A stretch of 64,000 nucleotides of DNA from Candidatus Falkowiibacteriota bacterium (GTDB lineage: Bacteria > Patescibacteriota > Patescibacteriia > Patescibacteriales > UBA12465). The translations under genes were made by a program, and so were the position numbers. Of this stretch, positions 17,338 to 26,900 are shown piece by piece (the stretch's first letter is position 1; the number at the start of each line of letters is the position of its first letter). Under the pieces are notes generated by a model. The model was not told the origin of the DNA. It saw only the letters and a list, made by a program, of their open reading frames with translations, and ran no database searches. The stretch covers positions 25,495 to 89,494 of the forward strand of contig JAPLVY010000005.1 in assembly GCA_026396875.1 (NCBI GenBank), in the 5' to 3' direction.

Positions 17338-19890
17338 TTAGGCCCAAGTAACACTGGCAACCTTGTCGTTTGGATCTTTGAATCGCATAATTCTCACTCC
17401 CTGAGTATCACGACCCAATACATTAATAGAATTATATGGCAAACGGATAACTTGTCCATGCTCGGAGATAATAATAAGATCACGATCTTCCATGGTTAAA
17501 GAGTTCAACAAGAAAGCATTGGTCAAATCACCAGTTTTCTCAGTGATTTTCGCGGTCTTAATACCACTGCCACCACGACCCTGAAGTTTATAAAGATTAA
17601 ACTCGGTTCTCTTGCCATAGCCATGAGCCATTATGGTCAAAATTTGATATTTTCTCACCTTATCCTTATCAGTCTTGGCGACTCCCATGCCGATTACTCG
17701 GTCATTGCTCTTGAGACGGATACCGGCGACACCAGCAGCATTGCGACCCATATCACGAACATCAGTTTCCTTAAAGCGAATTGCTTGACCATTGGCAGAA
17801 ACCAGCTGAATATGATCAGAGCCAGAAGTTGGCTTAACCCAGATTAAGCGGTCATCTTCTTTAATCTTAATAGCAATCAGCCCTGAACGACGAACATTGG
17901 AGAAAGCATTAAGCTCGACTTTCTTAACTAAGCCACGCTCGGTGGCGAAGAAAAGATACTGGCTACCAAACATCTTATCTAAAGGTAAGATTGAACTAAC
18001 TTTTTCGTCACTGGTTAGCTGTAAGAAATTAACGATTGCTGCTCCTTTGGCAACCCTTGAAGACTGAGGAATCTCGTAAGCCTTCATTTGGAATACTCGC
18101 CCCTTAGTGGTGAAAAATAGGACATCGCTATGGGTAAAGGTGGTGAACATAAACTCAACCATATCCTCTTCTTTGGTGGTGAGACCAATCACGCCTTTTC
18201 CGCCACGAGCCTGAACCTTGAAAGTATCTGGCTCAATGCGTTTAATGTAGCCATCTCTGGTCATTAAAACAAAAGCTTCCTCGTTTGGCACTAAATCTTC
18301 CATGTTGAAATCTTTGATTCCTCCGGCGACAACCTTGGTTCTTCTTTCATCGCCAAATTTTTCTCCCAAAGCTAGAATTTCCTCTTTTACAACTTTTAGA
18401 ATGTTGGCTGTTGAACTTAAAATATTTTCCAATTCTTTAATGAGCTTCATCCTTTCCTTGAGTTCGTCCTCGATCTTCTTTTGTTCCAAGTTGGCCAGGC
18501 TTTGCAGTCTCATTTCCAAAATAGCAACTGCCTGACGCTCGGAAAGTTTGAATTTTTTTATCAAACTAACTTTTGCCGCCTCTCTATCTTTTGAGGCCTT
18601 GATGGTAGCGATAACATCATCAATATTCTTGAGGGCAATCATTAAGCCCTCCAAGATATGAGCACGCTCCTTGGCCTTATTGAGATCAAATTGGGTGCGG
18701 CGGCGAACAACCTCTTGGCGGTGCTTGATGTATTCCTCGAGAATCATCTTGAGAGTGAGAATCTTCGGCTGGATACCGTCAACAAGAGCCAACATATTAA
18801 CGTGGAAAGTCTCCTGAAGCTGGGTATGTTTATATAGAGCATTAAGAACTTTTTTTGGATAAGCCTCTTTTTTGAGTTCAACTACCACTCTCACGCCATC
18901 TTTATCCGACTCATCACGCAAGTTTTTAATACCATCAATCTTTTTCTCTTTAACTAAGTCGGCAATTTTCTCCACCATGGTGGCCTTGTTCACCTGATAA
19001 GGGATTTCTGTGATAATTATTTGAAAGCCACTTTTAGTCTCTTCAATATCAGCAACGCCACGCATCACAATTCCGCCCTTACCAGTGGCGTAAGCCTGAA
19101 GAATATCTTTTTGGTTATAAATAATACCGCCAGTTGGGAAGTCAGGCCCCTTAACGAATTGCATCAAGTCCTCAACGGTGGCTTCTGGGTTTTCAATAAG
19201 ATGAGAAATTGCTCCCAATAATTCGGTCAAATTATGAGGAGGACTGTTGGTTGCCATACCAACAGCAATTCCCATTGTGCCGTTCATTAATAGGTTGGGC
19301 AATTTAGATGGCAAAACTTTTGGTTCTTTGTGAGAACCATCAAAGTTCGGAATAAAATCAATAGTGTCTTTGTCGATATCAAACAGCATTTCCTCGGCAA
19401 TGGCTGCTAATTTGGCTTCAGTATAACGCATGGCCGCCGGACGATCACCGTCAACAGAACCGTAGTTACCCTGACCTTTTACCAGCATGTAGCGCAGAGA
19501 AAAATCCTGAGCCATACGAGCCATGGAATCATAAACTGCCGTGTCGCCATGAGGATGATATTTACCAAGCACTTCACCGACGACTGTAGCCGATTTCCTA
19601 AACTTTCCATTGGCTCTTAGCCCAATACTCCACATCGCATAAAGAATGCGACGATGAACTGGCTTCATGCCATCACGAACATCAGGAAGAGCACGGGCGA
19701 CAATCACGCTCATCGCATAATCGAGATAAGAACGGCTCATCTCGTCAACTAAGGGCTGATTCTCAATCCAACCGAATTCGGTGTGGTTGCGTTCATTACC
19801 ATTAGTTGAAGGGCGCATCTCATCGCCTTCTTCCGGAGATTCCAATGGTTCTTCTTCAATTATTTCTTCCTCTTTTTTATCTTTCGGCAT
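17338..19890 (-). CDS. gyrA: DNA gyrase subunit A
   Basis: Breaks and rejoins DNA to introduce negative supercoils together with GyrB. The ATG at 19890 (MPKDKKEEE) gives 850 residues; a TTG three codons upstream is the other choice. The acidic N-terminal extension of about 45 residues precedes the normal [20 protein letters not shown]. The active-site Tyr is in [10 protein letters not shown], near residue 154. The GyrA box reads QARGGKG, close to the QRRGGKG consensus that separates gyrase from topoisomerase IV. Six beta-pinwheel repeats fill the C-terminal third. GyrB is not in the window. The gene follows a small membrane-protein gene by 14 nt. Confidence 0.96.
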   Translation of the reverse strand: MPKDKKEEEIIEEEPLESPEEGDEMRPSTNGNERNHTEFGWIENQPLVDEMSRSYLDYAMSVIVARALPDVRDGMKPVHRRILYAMWSIGLRANGKFRKSATVVGEVLGKYHPHGDTAVYDSMARMAQDFSLRYMLVKGQGNYGSVDGDRPAAMRYTEAKLAAIAEEMLFDIDKDTIDFIPNFDGSHKEPKVLPSKLPNLLMNGTMGIAVGMATNSPPHNLTELLGAISHLIENPEATVEDLMQFVKGPDFPTGGIIYNQKDILQAYATGKGGIVMRGVADIEETKSGFQIIITEIPYQVNKATMVEKIADLVKEKKIDGIKNLRDESDKDGVRVVVELKKEAYPKKVLNALYKHTQLQETFHVNMLALVDGIQPKILTLKMILEEYIKHRQEVVRRRTQFDLNKAKERAHILEGLMIALKNIDDVIATIKASKDREAAKVSLIKKFKLSERQAVAILEMRLQSLANLEQKKIEDELKERMKLIKELENILSSTANILKVVKEEILALGEKFGDERRTKVVAGGIKDFNMEDLVPNEEAFVLMTRDGYIKRIEPDTFKVQARGGKGVIGLTTKEEDMVEFMFTTFTHSDVLFFTTKGRVFQMKAYEIPQSSRVAKGAAIVNFLQLTSDEKVSSILPLDKMFGSQYLFFATERGLVKKVELNAFSNVRRSGLIAIKIKEDDRLIWVKPTSGSDHIQLVSANGQAIRFKETDVRDMGRNAAGVAGIRLKSNDRVIGMGVAKTDKDKVRKYQILTIMAHGYGKRTEFNLYKLQGRGGSGIKTAKITEKTGDLTNAFLLNSLTMEDRDLIIISEHGQVIRLPYNSINVLGRDTQGVRIMRFKDPNDKVASVTWA

Positions 19891-19904
19891 ACTAATCAAT
19901 AAAA

Positions 19905-20285
19905 CTATTTCTTTAAATTGGTACTTGTTGGATTTTTATCTTTCTCCTGGCTACTAGTTGTGGCCAGCGAAGACGAAGCGCTAATGTTAATCTTATTTAA
20001 AAGATTTTCTGCCTCCGTCACTTTTCCCTCTCGATCTCTCATTTCTTCAAAATGTTTGCCGGTATTTTCTAAGATGAGATCCAAATCACTTCTTACTTTT
20101 TGCAAATCAACTGGGTCCTCTTTTTTTTCTGGCAATTTGAAATCACCAGAGAATAAATGAGGCAGGTTTAAGCACCATAAAGTCACCATGATGACCGTGA
20201 CAAAGATTACCCCGGCACTAGCAAAGAAACGATTATTTTTTTTGCCTGTCTCTTTTGGAGCTTTTGACTCCGGCTTGTTTTCCAT
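19905..20285 (-). CDS. Small single-pass membrane protein, unknown
   Basis: A 126-residue protein that I do not recognise. A basic N-terminal tail (1-18) is followed by one transmembrane helix (about 21-45). A charged, probably coiled-coil segment lies at about 55-100, and the tail is Ser/Thr/Lys-rich. The charge pattern predicts the N-terminus inside and the coiled coil outside. It sits between ndk and gyrA, 20 nt and 14 nt away, so it is co-transcribed with them, but nothing ties it to either function. Confidence 0.65.
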   Translation of the reverse strand: MENKPESKAPKETGKKNNRFFASAGVIFVTVIMVTLWCLNLPHLFSGDFKLPEKKEDPVDLQKVRSDLDLILENTGKHFEEMRDREGKVTEAENLLNKINISASSSLATTSSQEKDKNPTSTNLKK

Positions 20286-20305
20286 GTTTCTTGGGTTATA
20301 TTTAT

Positions 20306-20908
20306 TTACTCCAATAAACCATCGAGATTAACATCGTAAAGCATCTGCTCAGCAATCAAGCGATAATTGATAATTTCTTCATTATTAAACCAGAGGGCGA
20401 TTTCACGCTCGGACTCATCAGGGTTGTCTGTGCAATGAACTAAGTTTCTCACTGCACGATCATCGAGGTTGGCAATTTCGTAGGAATCCAAAGTATAATC
20501 ACCGCGAATAGTACCAACATCAGAAGTGGCTGGTTCTGTGCCACCAACTAATTTTTTGATAATTGCTACGGACTGATTACCCTCCCAAATCATTGGAACA
20601 ACAGGGCTCGCGGTCATAAATTTCACCAAGGCACCAATAATATCCTTTCCATATTCAATTGCGGCTTTTTCTACTGGGCGACCAGAGGCCTTCAGGTTTT
20701 CTACCAATTTCTCACCCTTTGCCTGAAACCAAACATCGTCCTTATTATAATGTTGCCAGACGATTTCTTCTTTTGGGACAATCATTTTCATTGCCACCAA
20801 CTTCAGGCCGGTATTTTCAAAACGTTTAAGCAGGTCACCAATCAAGCCACGCTGGACAGCATCTGGCTTCAAAATTACGAGAGTTCTTTCTTTTTTCGGG
20901 TGTGTCAT
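20306..20908 (-). CDS. ndk: Nucleoside diphosphate kinase with internal insertion
   Basis: Transfers phosphate between nucleoside tri- and diphosphates. The N-terminal ERTLVILKPDAVQRGLIGDL and the active-site segment NLVHCTDNPDESEREIALWF (catalytic His near 157) are clear. At 200 residues it is about 50 longer than usual. The added residues are mainly a stretch around 62-95 (ENLKASGRPVEKAAIEYGKD) and a longer C-terminus. The active-site HGSD of most bacteria reads HCTD here. It lies 19 nt after the MBL-fold gene and 20 nt before a small membrane protein in the gyrA block. Confidence 0.92.
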   Translation of the reverse strand: MTHPKKERTLVILKPDAVQRGLIGDLLKRFENTGLKLVAMKMIVPKEEIVWQHYNKDDVWFQAKGEKLVENLKASGRPVEKAAIEYGKDIIGALVKFMTASPVVPMIWEGNQSVAIIKKLVGGTEPATSDVGTIRGDYTLDSYEIANLDDRAVRNLVHCTDNPDESEREIALWFNNEEIINYRLIAEQMLYDVNLDGLLE

Positions 20909-20927
20909 AAAATATGTTTAATTAAAT

Positions 20928-21578
20928 TTAAAAACTTAAAATTACCAATTCCATTTCTTCGGAAGGCAAATCTTTCTTAGAAATCTTTAATTTTTCTTCG
21001 TATGTTGGCTTAATGCCCAGTTCCTTAATAAATTTATCCACATCATCTAGCTCATGAGAAAGTTTGAGATCTGGATGACGGTAGTGCATTGGAATAATAA
21101 TACGCGGTTCAATTTGAGAAATTACCTCCACTGCTTTTTTGGCATCAAGAGTATAAAATCCGCCAACAGGGATTAATAAGATGTCCGTACCAACTAATTT
21201 TTCCAGCTCGGTATCATCCAGGGCGTGCGCCAAATCTCCCAGATGAGCAATGCTGATATCCTCAATCTCCATGCGATAAATAACATTAGCGCCACGCTCC
21301 TTGCCCTTCACCTGGTCGTGGTAAGAATCCACGCCCTCCACAAAGATGCCCTTAACGTCGTATTCGCCGGCGCGATCAATCACAAAAGGATTTCCTTTGA
21401 CTGCCGAAATATTGTTGTGATCTTGATGGTCATGACTAATTGTCACTAGTTCTGCCTCCAAGGAAGGCAACTTCAAGCCGGTTTCTTTTGAGTATGGATC
21501 AGTGATTAAAGTGACGCCATCTGCTCCGGTTTTATCCTGTAATTTGAAACAAGAATGCCCCAGCCAAGTAATAATCAT
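20928..21578 (-). CDS. MBL-fold metal-dependent hydrolase, UPF0173/UlaG-like
   Basis: A 216-residue metallo-beta-lactamase-fold protein that starts MIITWLGHSCFKLQ at the ATG at 21578; a longer frame upstream has no support. The metal site HDHQDH lies near 58-63, further ligands are in IAHLGDLAHAL near 120, and IPMHYRHPD is near 175. The sequence resembles the small hydrolase family often annotated as metal-dependent hydrolase. The true substrate is unknown. It heads the block that continues into ndk and gyrA. Confidence 0.85.
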   Translation of the reverse strand: MIITWLGHSCFKLQDKTGADGVTLITDPYSKETGLKLPSLEAELVTISHDHQDHNNISAVKGNPFVIDRAGEYDVKGIFVEGVDSYHDQVKGKERGANVIYRMEIEDISIAHLGDLAHALDDTELEKLVGTDILLIPVGGFYTLDAKKAVEVISQIEPRIIIPMHYRHPDLKLSHELDDVDKFIKELGIKPTYEEKLKISKKDLPSEEMELVILSF

Positions 21579-21712
21579 ACGAGAAACAATAAATAATTTA
21601 CAATAAAAATGGGCCAAAACCCTAAGCCCAGTATAACAAAACAAAAGGCCTTGGTCAACCGCAAAAATGCCAGCAAATACAAAATAAGATCTAAAAATTA
21701 GATAAAAAAAGA

Positions 21713-21735
21713 GGCTCGTATTATGAGTACGAGCC
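21713..21735 (-). terminator. Intrinsic terminator of the 230-residue exported protein gene
   Basis: GGCTCGTA and TACGAGCC form a perfect 8-bp stem with a 7-nt loop. On the minus strand it is followed by a run of seven T. It lies 25 nt past the stop codon at 21761. Confidence 0.88.
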
Positions 21736-21760
21736 GCTTGTGTGTCAGTGCTAAAAAAGT

Positions 21761-22453
21761 TTATCTTCGATTATGGATATCTTTTTTCACAACTGTTTGG
21801 GTTTTCTTGGTTTGCACAGTTTTATCCGCGCCGGTTGTTGTATTTACATTAATATCAGATTCATCGATCTGATAGTATTTACAACCAGGATATATGTGCT
21901 TATACACAACAATCCTCACGCGGATGCCTTTCTCATCCAGAAACTCTATGGTTTCCGGAATGAAACCTGCGGAAATGGTTTTTTTGTCTTTTCTCTTGGC
22001 CTTTTCCCCTGGGCCAAGGGTGATATTTTCGAACGTTCCCTTCACAAATGAAATGGGAATATTCGTGTTGTTGCATGGTAGCAGAGTAACCTGCTGAGCC
22101 AAATCTTCAGATGCTGTCAAGTCAGCATCGTGAATTACGATGTTGAGTATCGAGTCAGCGCCTTTGCCCTTAGTCACTAACCTGGTGATTACTGATTGCA
22201 GGATTACCTTGCGGTCATTGGTGTCTTTGAAGGACCCCAGCGTGAAATTAAGCTCTCCCGGATCTACCGAACAAAGAGGACTTTTCTGTCCCACTCTTAA
22301 GGATAATCCTTTAAAAGGGCCGTCGCTCAAGCCCCAAAATTCACTACTTGCGGAGTCGGTGACTGTCACCCACACCCCACCATCTTTTTTGTTTTGTGCC
22401 TTCAGGGTACAAACCAGAAAAAGTAATACTAAAATTGCTGTTGTCTTTTTCAT
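21761..22453 (-). CDS. Exported protein of unknown function, accessory island
   Basis: A 230-residue protein I do not recognise. Residues 1-19 are a clear signal peptide (two Lys, then ILVLLFLVCTL, ending near KAQ), so it is secreted or surface-bound. The mature part is beta-rich, with three Cys (in SPLCSVD, LLPCNN and YPGCKY) and a basic, Thr-rich tail ending in a His-Asn-Arg-Arg segment. The KAQ signal end and the lack of any CPR-like family suggest a transferred gene, perhaps of Bacteroidota type; this is inference. It is transcribed alone, from a TTGACA-17-TATTAT promoter through a leader of about 170 nt with strong hairpins, and has its own terminator. It looks richer in G+C than its neighbours by eye. 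Confidence 0.68.
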   Translation of the reverse strand: MKKTTAILVLLFLVCTLKAQNKKDGGVWVTVTDSASSEFWGLSDGPFKGLSLRVGQKSPLCSVDPGELNFTLGSFKDTNDRKVILQSVITRLVTKGKGADSILNIVIHDADLTASEDLAQQVTLLPCNNTNIPISFVKGTFENITLGPGEKAKRKDKKTISAGFIPETIEFLDEKGIRVRIVVYKHIYPGCKYYQIDESDINVNTTTGADKTVQTKKTQTVVKKDIHNRR

Positions 22454-22488
22454 TTTCTACGTATTTGATTGTTAATATTTTCGAACTA

Positions 22489-22548
22489 CTGTCATCTGGT
22501 GACAGGAAAATAAGATTTTTGATTTTAAAATCTCATTTTCCTATCACC
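22489..22548 (-). promoter_or_regulatory. Leader with two mutually exclusive hairpins
   Basis: The segment 22498-22548 is an imperfect inverted repeat of 51 nt, with about 20 pairs per arm, broken by two mismatches. Bases 22500-22505 (TGACAG), within its 22498 arm, can instead pair perfectly with CTGTCA at 22489-22494. In the minus-strand RNA both structures lie between the predicted start (near 22626) and the ATG at 22453. This resembles an attenuator or RNA-switch layout, without a known riboswitch motif. Confidence 0.5.
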
Positions 22549-22632
22549 AAAAGTGCCTCGAAAAAACATCAACTAAATACATAGAGTTTCCCCAAAAAAA
22601 TCTTTAATTTTTAAACAACATTTTGACCCTTT

Positions 22633-22661
22633 ATAATATCACAGTTATAAAGTTTTGTCAA
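22633..22661 (-). promoter_or_regulatory. Sigma70-type promoter of the exported protein gene
   Basis: On the minus strand TTGACA (22656-22661) and TATTAT (22633-22638) are separated by exactly 17 nt. The predicted start is near 22626. Confidence 0.75.
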
Positions 22662-22690
22662 TGATAAACCAGGTTTTATTCGTAAAAACA

Positions 22691-22718
22691 AAAAATAGGC
22701 TAAAATTAGCCTATTTTT
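22691..22718 (-). terminator. Intrinsic terminator after the giant coiled-coil gene
   Basis: AAAAATAGGCTAA pairs perfectly with TTAGCCTATTTTT around a 2-base centre. It lies 18 nt past the stop at 22736 and has T-runs on both strands. Confidence 0.85.
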
Positions 22719-22735
22719 ATGATAATCTTGAACGA

Positions 22736-25700
22736 CTAACCATTTAATCTTTTTAGGAGTATGTCCTCCACGTTGCCAATCAAGGAAGCAATATTTCTGG
22801 GCAATTCCTTGCCTCCTTCTTGCTTTAATTCAGCATAATAAGTCCAGGCTCTACTTAGTAGGGCTTTTTCTTTCCCGGATAGAACCACATTCTTATTCAA
22901 TTCTCTAAATCTATCTATCAGATCGGCAGCATTCTTAAATCCCGGTTTACCGGTAAAAATTCCTTCAGCAAGATTCTTGCCAACCCCAGAAAGTAGAACT
23001 TCATGTTGAGCAGTTCGCAGATTCTCAGCCAAAATGGCAGCGTAATACTCTGGGTTACTAACCTTATACTGCGCTGCATCCCAAATATTATACAGAGCCT
23101 CTTTGGCTTTTGACGTAACCTCTAATCCCTCATTTAATTTCCCGAAATTATTAACCAAATCATCCGCGCTAGCAATCTTTTCACTGGATAAGTCTTCTAA
23201 CAACTTGCTTGAGATGCCAGCCAGTTCAGAATTAGCAAGCTTACTTTTGGCAACCTGCTCGGCCAACTCCTGGCTTAAAGATTTAGTCGGTGTGTTAAAA
23301 ACTGAGGAATTTTTATCCAAAGTGACTTCTTGCCCATTATTAATGGGGTAATCTAGATTTTGGTTCGTAAGCTCGGAAGGAATAACATTTTTTGCCGGTT
23401 CAACAATATCTCCACCAATCGGCATCTTAGGACCCCTACCAAGATCCATTTTCTCTGTCACAGAACTATTGCTACTTCCTGAAACTGCGATTTCAGAAGC
23501 ATTAGTTCTCACCGGAGAGCCGTCATTAACTCCAAAATAATTTTCATTATTGCTTAAATTATTGCTCTCTGGAATATTTACCTTTTCCGGGATGTCAAAA
23601 ACTGAAGAGCCTTTTAGAGTTCCGGCTTCTGCGAGATTGATTGGTCTGTCCAAATTATCAGCGGTAGATAAATTTCCCTGATTAATTCCAGAAACCTCTC
23701 CTGCATTATCACTAGACATTATCCCCGGTAAGCCCTCATCGCCACTCGGGTTTACCGCCGATAAACTCTCCGAAGAAGTCGGCATCGCCGCTGAAACTTC
23801 TGGAGTAGTTTCAACAGTGGCGGTTGCCATATCATTGGACATTAAATTTGGCAGGCCTTCATTATTGTTAAAATTATTAACACCGAGATTCACGCTTGAC
23901 GCCTTTGGCGTCTCTGCAACATTTTTAACCCCAGATACTGCCTTATTCACCAAACCAGACAATGGAGATTTTTTCCCATCCATACTAGGAATTTTTCTCA
24001 TCTCCTTGTTTAAATTTTCATTTAAATCCTCTAGGGTATTACTCTCCTCTGAAATAATATTCTGAGGAACATTATTATTGAAAGCTGAAACACCGCCGCC
24101 CAGCTTAACCTCCTGAAGATTGTCTGGGGCGGGGTTACCGGCAAGATTTTCGGTCACTGCCCCTTCTGACGAAATAGTGGTCGGGACACCATTAATAAAC
24201 TCCTTGGAAATTAGGCGACCATCAGAGAGAATGGCGTTGCCTTTCTCATCCAGAAAAGCAATTTTGTTTCCCTGTGAATCATACATGTCGGGAATTTTCG
24301 CTCCAGCTCCAGCAGTCTCAATTTTTACTTTTGGAATATTAATTTTTTTATTAACAATTCCGCTCGGACTTTTTTGACCAACAGTCTTTGCTGATTCATT
24401 CACCGACGGAGCTTCATTTTGCGCAATATTATGCATTTCCATGCCACCAACTTGTGAGACAGAAGTGCCTCCGACGACAGCTGCTTTTGTGATTTTTTCG
24501 TGACCGAAAATATCTTGAGAAAGCTCCTTAACTCCAGAGCCAATCTTGCTGAAAGTTTCATTTACTGTTTCTTGAAGAGCTGACCCCTCATACAAAGCAT
24601 GAGCCCCTTCTCTCAGTTTCATACCGACGCCAAAGGCAGCCGCACCCATTAAAGCGCCTAAAACCATCTGCTGGTTTTTATAAGAAGATCGTTTGCTAGA
24701 AATTTCACCCTTGAGATGATCCATAAATGAGACCACTCTTTCGTTAACTTTATCCGTGTTTTCTGAATAATAGTGAAGGACCTTGGCCTTTTCTAGCGCC
24801 TGGGTAAAAGATAAATATTTTGCGCTTCTTTCTGCGCCAGAACCGAAACCAACCAGACCATCTTCCAACTTGTTCTGGGAAAATTCGAGGCGACTAGTCA
24901 AGGCTCCGCGAAGCTCCTCCAACCTTTCGGGACTTTCGTTGCTCTGCACTGCTTGTTCAAAGCGAGTAACAGCTTGGTTTAATTTATCGGTCAAATCTCC
25001 GGCTTGTGAAATATTCGCTTCCAAGCCTCTCTTGATTTTTTTAACTGTTCCGTCGGCATTCCTGGAAATTCCCAATTCGCTTTTTTCGAATTTAGCATTG
25101 ACCTTGTCAAACTTGTCCTTTAGCTCCTGATATGCGGTTTTTTCTTCTTCAGTCGCTTGTTCTGCTAGCCATTCATCTGGGGACAGTGAGAATTCGGCCG
25201 GCACCAACTTTTGTAAACCGATCAATAGCGCGCCCCTCTCTTGAGACAATGCGCTTTCGCCTTTTTCCTGGTGACGACCCTGGATATCACCTTCTTTAAT
25301 TTTTTTATCCGCTCGTGCGCGACCGCGCCACGCACCAATCACGCCAGCAATTACTGGCATTGCTGACAAAGAAACCGCACTACTTACCAACTGCAGATGA
25401 CCAGCGTATTTGGCGACGTTCCTGGCAGCAAAACCAGCGCCAGTCATTGCGCCTCTTTCTGCCAGCAATGAACTAAATAATCTTTTGTACGGAGAGTCAT
25501 TTTTAACATGATCGAATTCTTTTTGAACCTCCGGATGATTGGTGAGAAATTGACGCATTGCTACCTGATTATCGATATCATTAACCCCTTGAAGTGCCTC
25601 CATTTCACCCTTTTCAGCAATTATTTTATCTAAAAGGTCCAATTTCTGTGTTTCATATTCATGCTTTGCTTTTTCAAATTTTGTTCTATCGCTAGATTTT

Positions 25701-26863
25701 GCTGATTCAAATGCCCATTCCTGAGGCATCGAACTAAATTCATTGGCCTTTGCGTTAAAGGCCTCGAAAGCTTGGCTCGAGTCAGCACTCAGACCTTCAA
25801 AAGTATTGAAGTCAATGACCAATTTCCCGTCCTCTTCTCTCATCTCTTTTCCCATTCCTTTGGCAATATCAACCAATCTTTCTGCATAGAGAAGTCTGTC
25901 TTCCGAATCAACGGAGGTCGACTGAAGGTTGGCTTTTTCTAATTTGGCAAGCTGGAAACCCCTAGTCATTTTTTTCCACATTCGACCATTCCAGCTGGTT
26001 TCACCATTTCTTTTGTCAGTGGCTTGATTGAACTGTTCTTGGGCCTTTGTGCGTGCTTCCTCGAGATAAAGCTGCACCAGGCCATCTTTCACAAATTTTT
26101 GCTGCCCGGGGCTCAGAGACTCGAACTTACTAGGAGCCACTTCTGTTTTGTTGCTGTCAGTAATAGTTTCTCTAATTTCTTGCAAAGCTTTTTCTTTTTG
26201 ATGTAATAGCTCTTCATTTTCCTCAATCGCCTTCTCGTCATAAGTACCGGTTTCATTTTTCTGTTCAGCCGCTCTGATAAGCTCTCGATGGGCCTTAATC
26301 TCTTCGATTAGAGCTTGTTCCTGGCTATTTAAGTTTTCAGTAACAGCCAGTTTTTCGGCAATCTTATTATTTACCAAGACTCCTTCGGCTTGCTGTTTTT
26401 CTAATTGTCTTACTAGTTTTTCATTTGCCTCATATGTTTCTAAGTCTTCGGCTTTCTCGGCTAAGTTTATTCGCTCACGACAAGCTGCTATCTGACGACT
26501 TATCTCTTCCAGGTCGACTGGCTTCGGATCAAGTTTGTCCTCAAAGTTTTGAACAATTTTGTCGATCTCCTTTTTTCCGGAAACAACAACCATGGTTCTT
26601 TCGTTATCAATAGACTTTGCCTCCACTTCCGCCTCTCCGTCGAGTTCTCCGGCTGAATTCTCAAGATCTTGATCACGGTTGGCCTTTTCGGCCAGTTCAG
26701 CCATCTTCTCATCCGAAGCTCTATACACCACCCTCAAAACTTCCGAAGGATTTTCTGGATTAAATTTTTGTTTTTCATTTTGCTGATTTTTGTTTTCAAA
26801 ACCAGACGTATTGTTGCCAAAATCTTTTTGATTTGCACCCTTCGGTTGTTTTAATGCTCTCAT
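22736..26863 (-). CDS. Giant coiled-coil membrane protein with repeat-rich C-terminal half, unknown
   Basis: A 1,375-residue protein from the ATG at 26863 (a GTG at 26878 is the other start). I do not recognise a family. Residues 1-480 are charged and strongly helical, with several coiled-coil stretches of Glu/Lys/Gln. Two hydrophobic segments lie near 490-515 and 725-745, separated by another coiled coil. From about 750 to 1,190 the chain is Ser/Asn/Pro-rich with short repeated phrases such as GLPNLMS/GLPGIMS and SSVFDIPEK/SSVFNTPTK. The last 170 residues hold two copies of a helical unit of about 75 residues. This suggests a cytoplasmic coiled coil anchored in the membrane with a long flexible external arm, but sidedness is inferred. 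It is coupled to a 73-residue coiled-coil gene upstream. Confidence 0.7.
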   Translation of the reverse strand: MRALKQPKGANQKDFGNNTSGFENKNQQNEKQKFNPENPSEVLRVVYRASDEKMAELAEKANRDQDLENSAGELDGEAEVEAKSIDNERTMVVVSGKKEIDKIVQNFEDKLDPKPVDLEEISRQIAACRERINLAEKAEDLETYEANEKLVRQLEKQQAEGVLVNNKIAEKLAVTENLNSQEQALIEEIKAHRELIRAAEQKNETGTYDEKAIEENEELLHQKEKALQEIRETITDSNKTEVAPSKFESLSPGQQKFVKDGLVQLYLEEARTKAQEQFNQATDKRNGETSWNGRMWKKMTRGFQLAKLEKANLQSTSVDSEDRLLYAERLVDIAKGMGKEMREEDGKLVIDFNTFEGLSADSSQAFEAFNAKANEFSSMPQEWAFESAKSSDRTKFEKAKHEYETQKLDLLDKIIAEKGEMEALQGVNDIDNQVAMRQFLTNHPEVQKEFDHVKNDSPYKRLFSSLLAERGAMTGAGFAARNVAKYAGHLQLVSSAVSLSAMPVIAGVIGAWRGRARADKKIKEGDIQGRHQEKGESALSQERGALLIGLQKLVPAEFSLSPDEWLAEQATEEEKTAYQELKDKFDKVNAKFEKSELGISRNADGTVKKIKRGLEANISQAGDLTDKLNQAVTRFEQAVQSNESPERLEELRGALTSRLEFSQNKLEDGLVGFGSGAERSAKYLSFTQALEKAKVLHYYSENTDKVNERVVSFMDHLKGEISSKRSSYKNQQMVLGALMGAAAFGVGMKLREGAHALYEGSALQETVNETFSKIGSGVKELSQDIFGHEKITKAAVVGGTSVSQVGGMEMHNIAQNEAPSVNESAKTVGQKSPSGIVNKKINIPKVKIETAGAGAKIPDMYDSQGNKIAFLDEKGNAILSDGRLISKEFINGVPTTISSEGAVTENLAGNPAPDNLQEVKLGGGVSAFNNNVPQNIISEESNTLEDLNENLNKEMRKIPSMDGKKSPLSGLVNKAVSGVKNVAETPKASSVNLGVNNFNNNEGLPNLMSNDMATATVETTPEVSAAMPTSSESLSAVNPSGDEGLPGIMSSDNAGEVSGINQGNLSTADNLDRPINLAEAGTLKGSSVFDIPEKVNIPESNNLSNNENYFGVNDGSPVRTNASEIAVSGSSNSSVTEKMDLGRGPKMPIGGDIVEPAKNVIPSELTNQNLDYPINNGQEVTLDKNSSVFNTPTKSLSQELAEQVAKSKLANSELAGISSKLLEDLSSEKIASADDLVNNFGKLNEGLEVTSKAKEALYNIWDAAQYKVSNPEYYAAILAENLRTAQHEVLLSGVGKNLAEGIFTGKPGFKNAADLIDRFRELNKNVVLSGKEKALLSRAWTYYAELKQEGGKELPRNIASLIGNVEDILLKRLNG

Positions 26864-26872
26864 ATAATATAA

Positions 26873-26900
26873 AACCACCCCTCCTTAGGTGGTTTTTTTA
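26873..26900 (-). promoter_or_regulatory. Hairpin enclosing a stop codon and a Shine-Dalgarno
   Basis: On the minus strand ACCACC and GGTGGT pair around a loop of eight bases, TAAGGAGG. The loop holds the TAA stop of the 73-residue gene and a full AAGGAGG. A ribosome ending the first gene would open the stem and free this site for the giant gene. The spacing to its ATG (16 nt) or GTG (1 nt) is unusual. Confidence 0.5.

Noticed and set aside
22489..22548. The leader inverted repeat as an intrinsic terminator
   Set aside because: It lies upstream of the gene it would end, and has no T-run after the stem on the minus strand.
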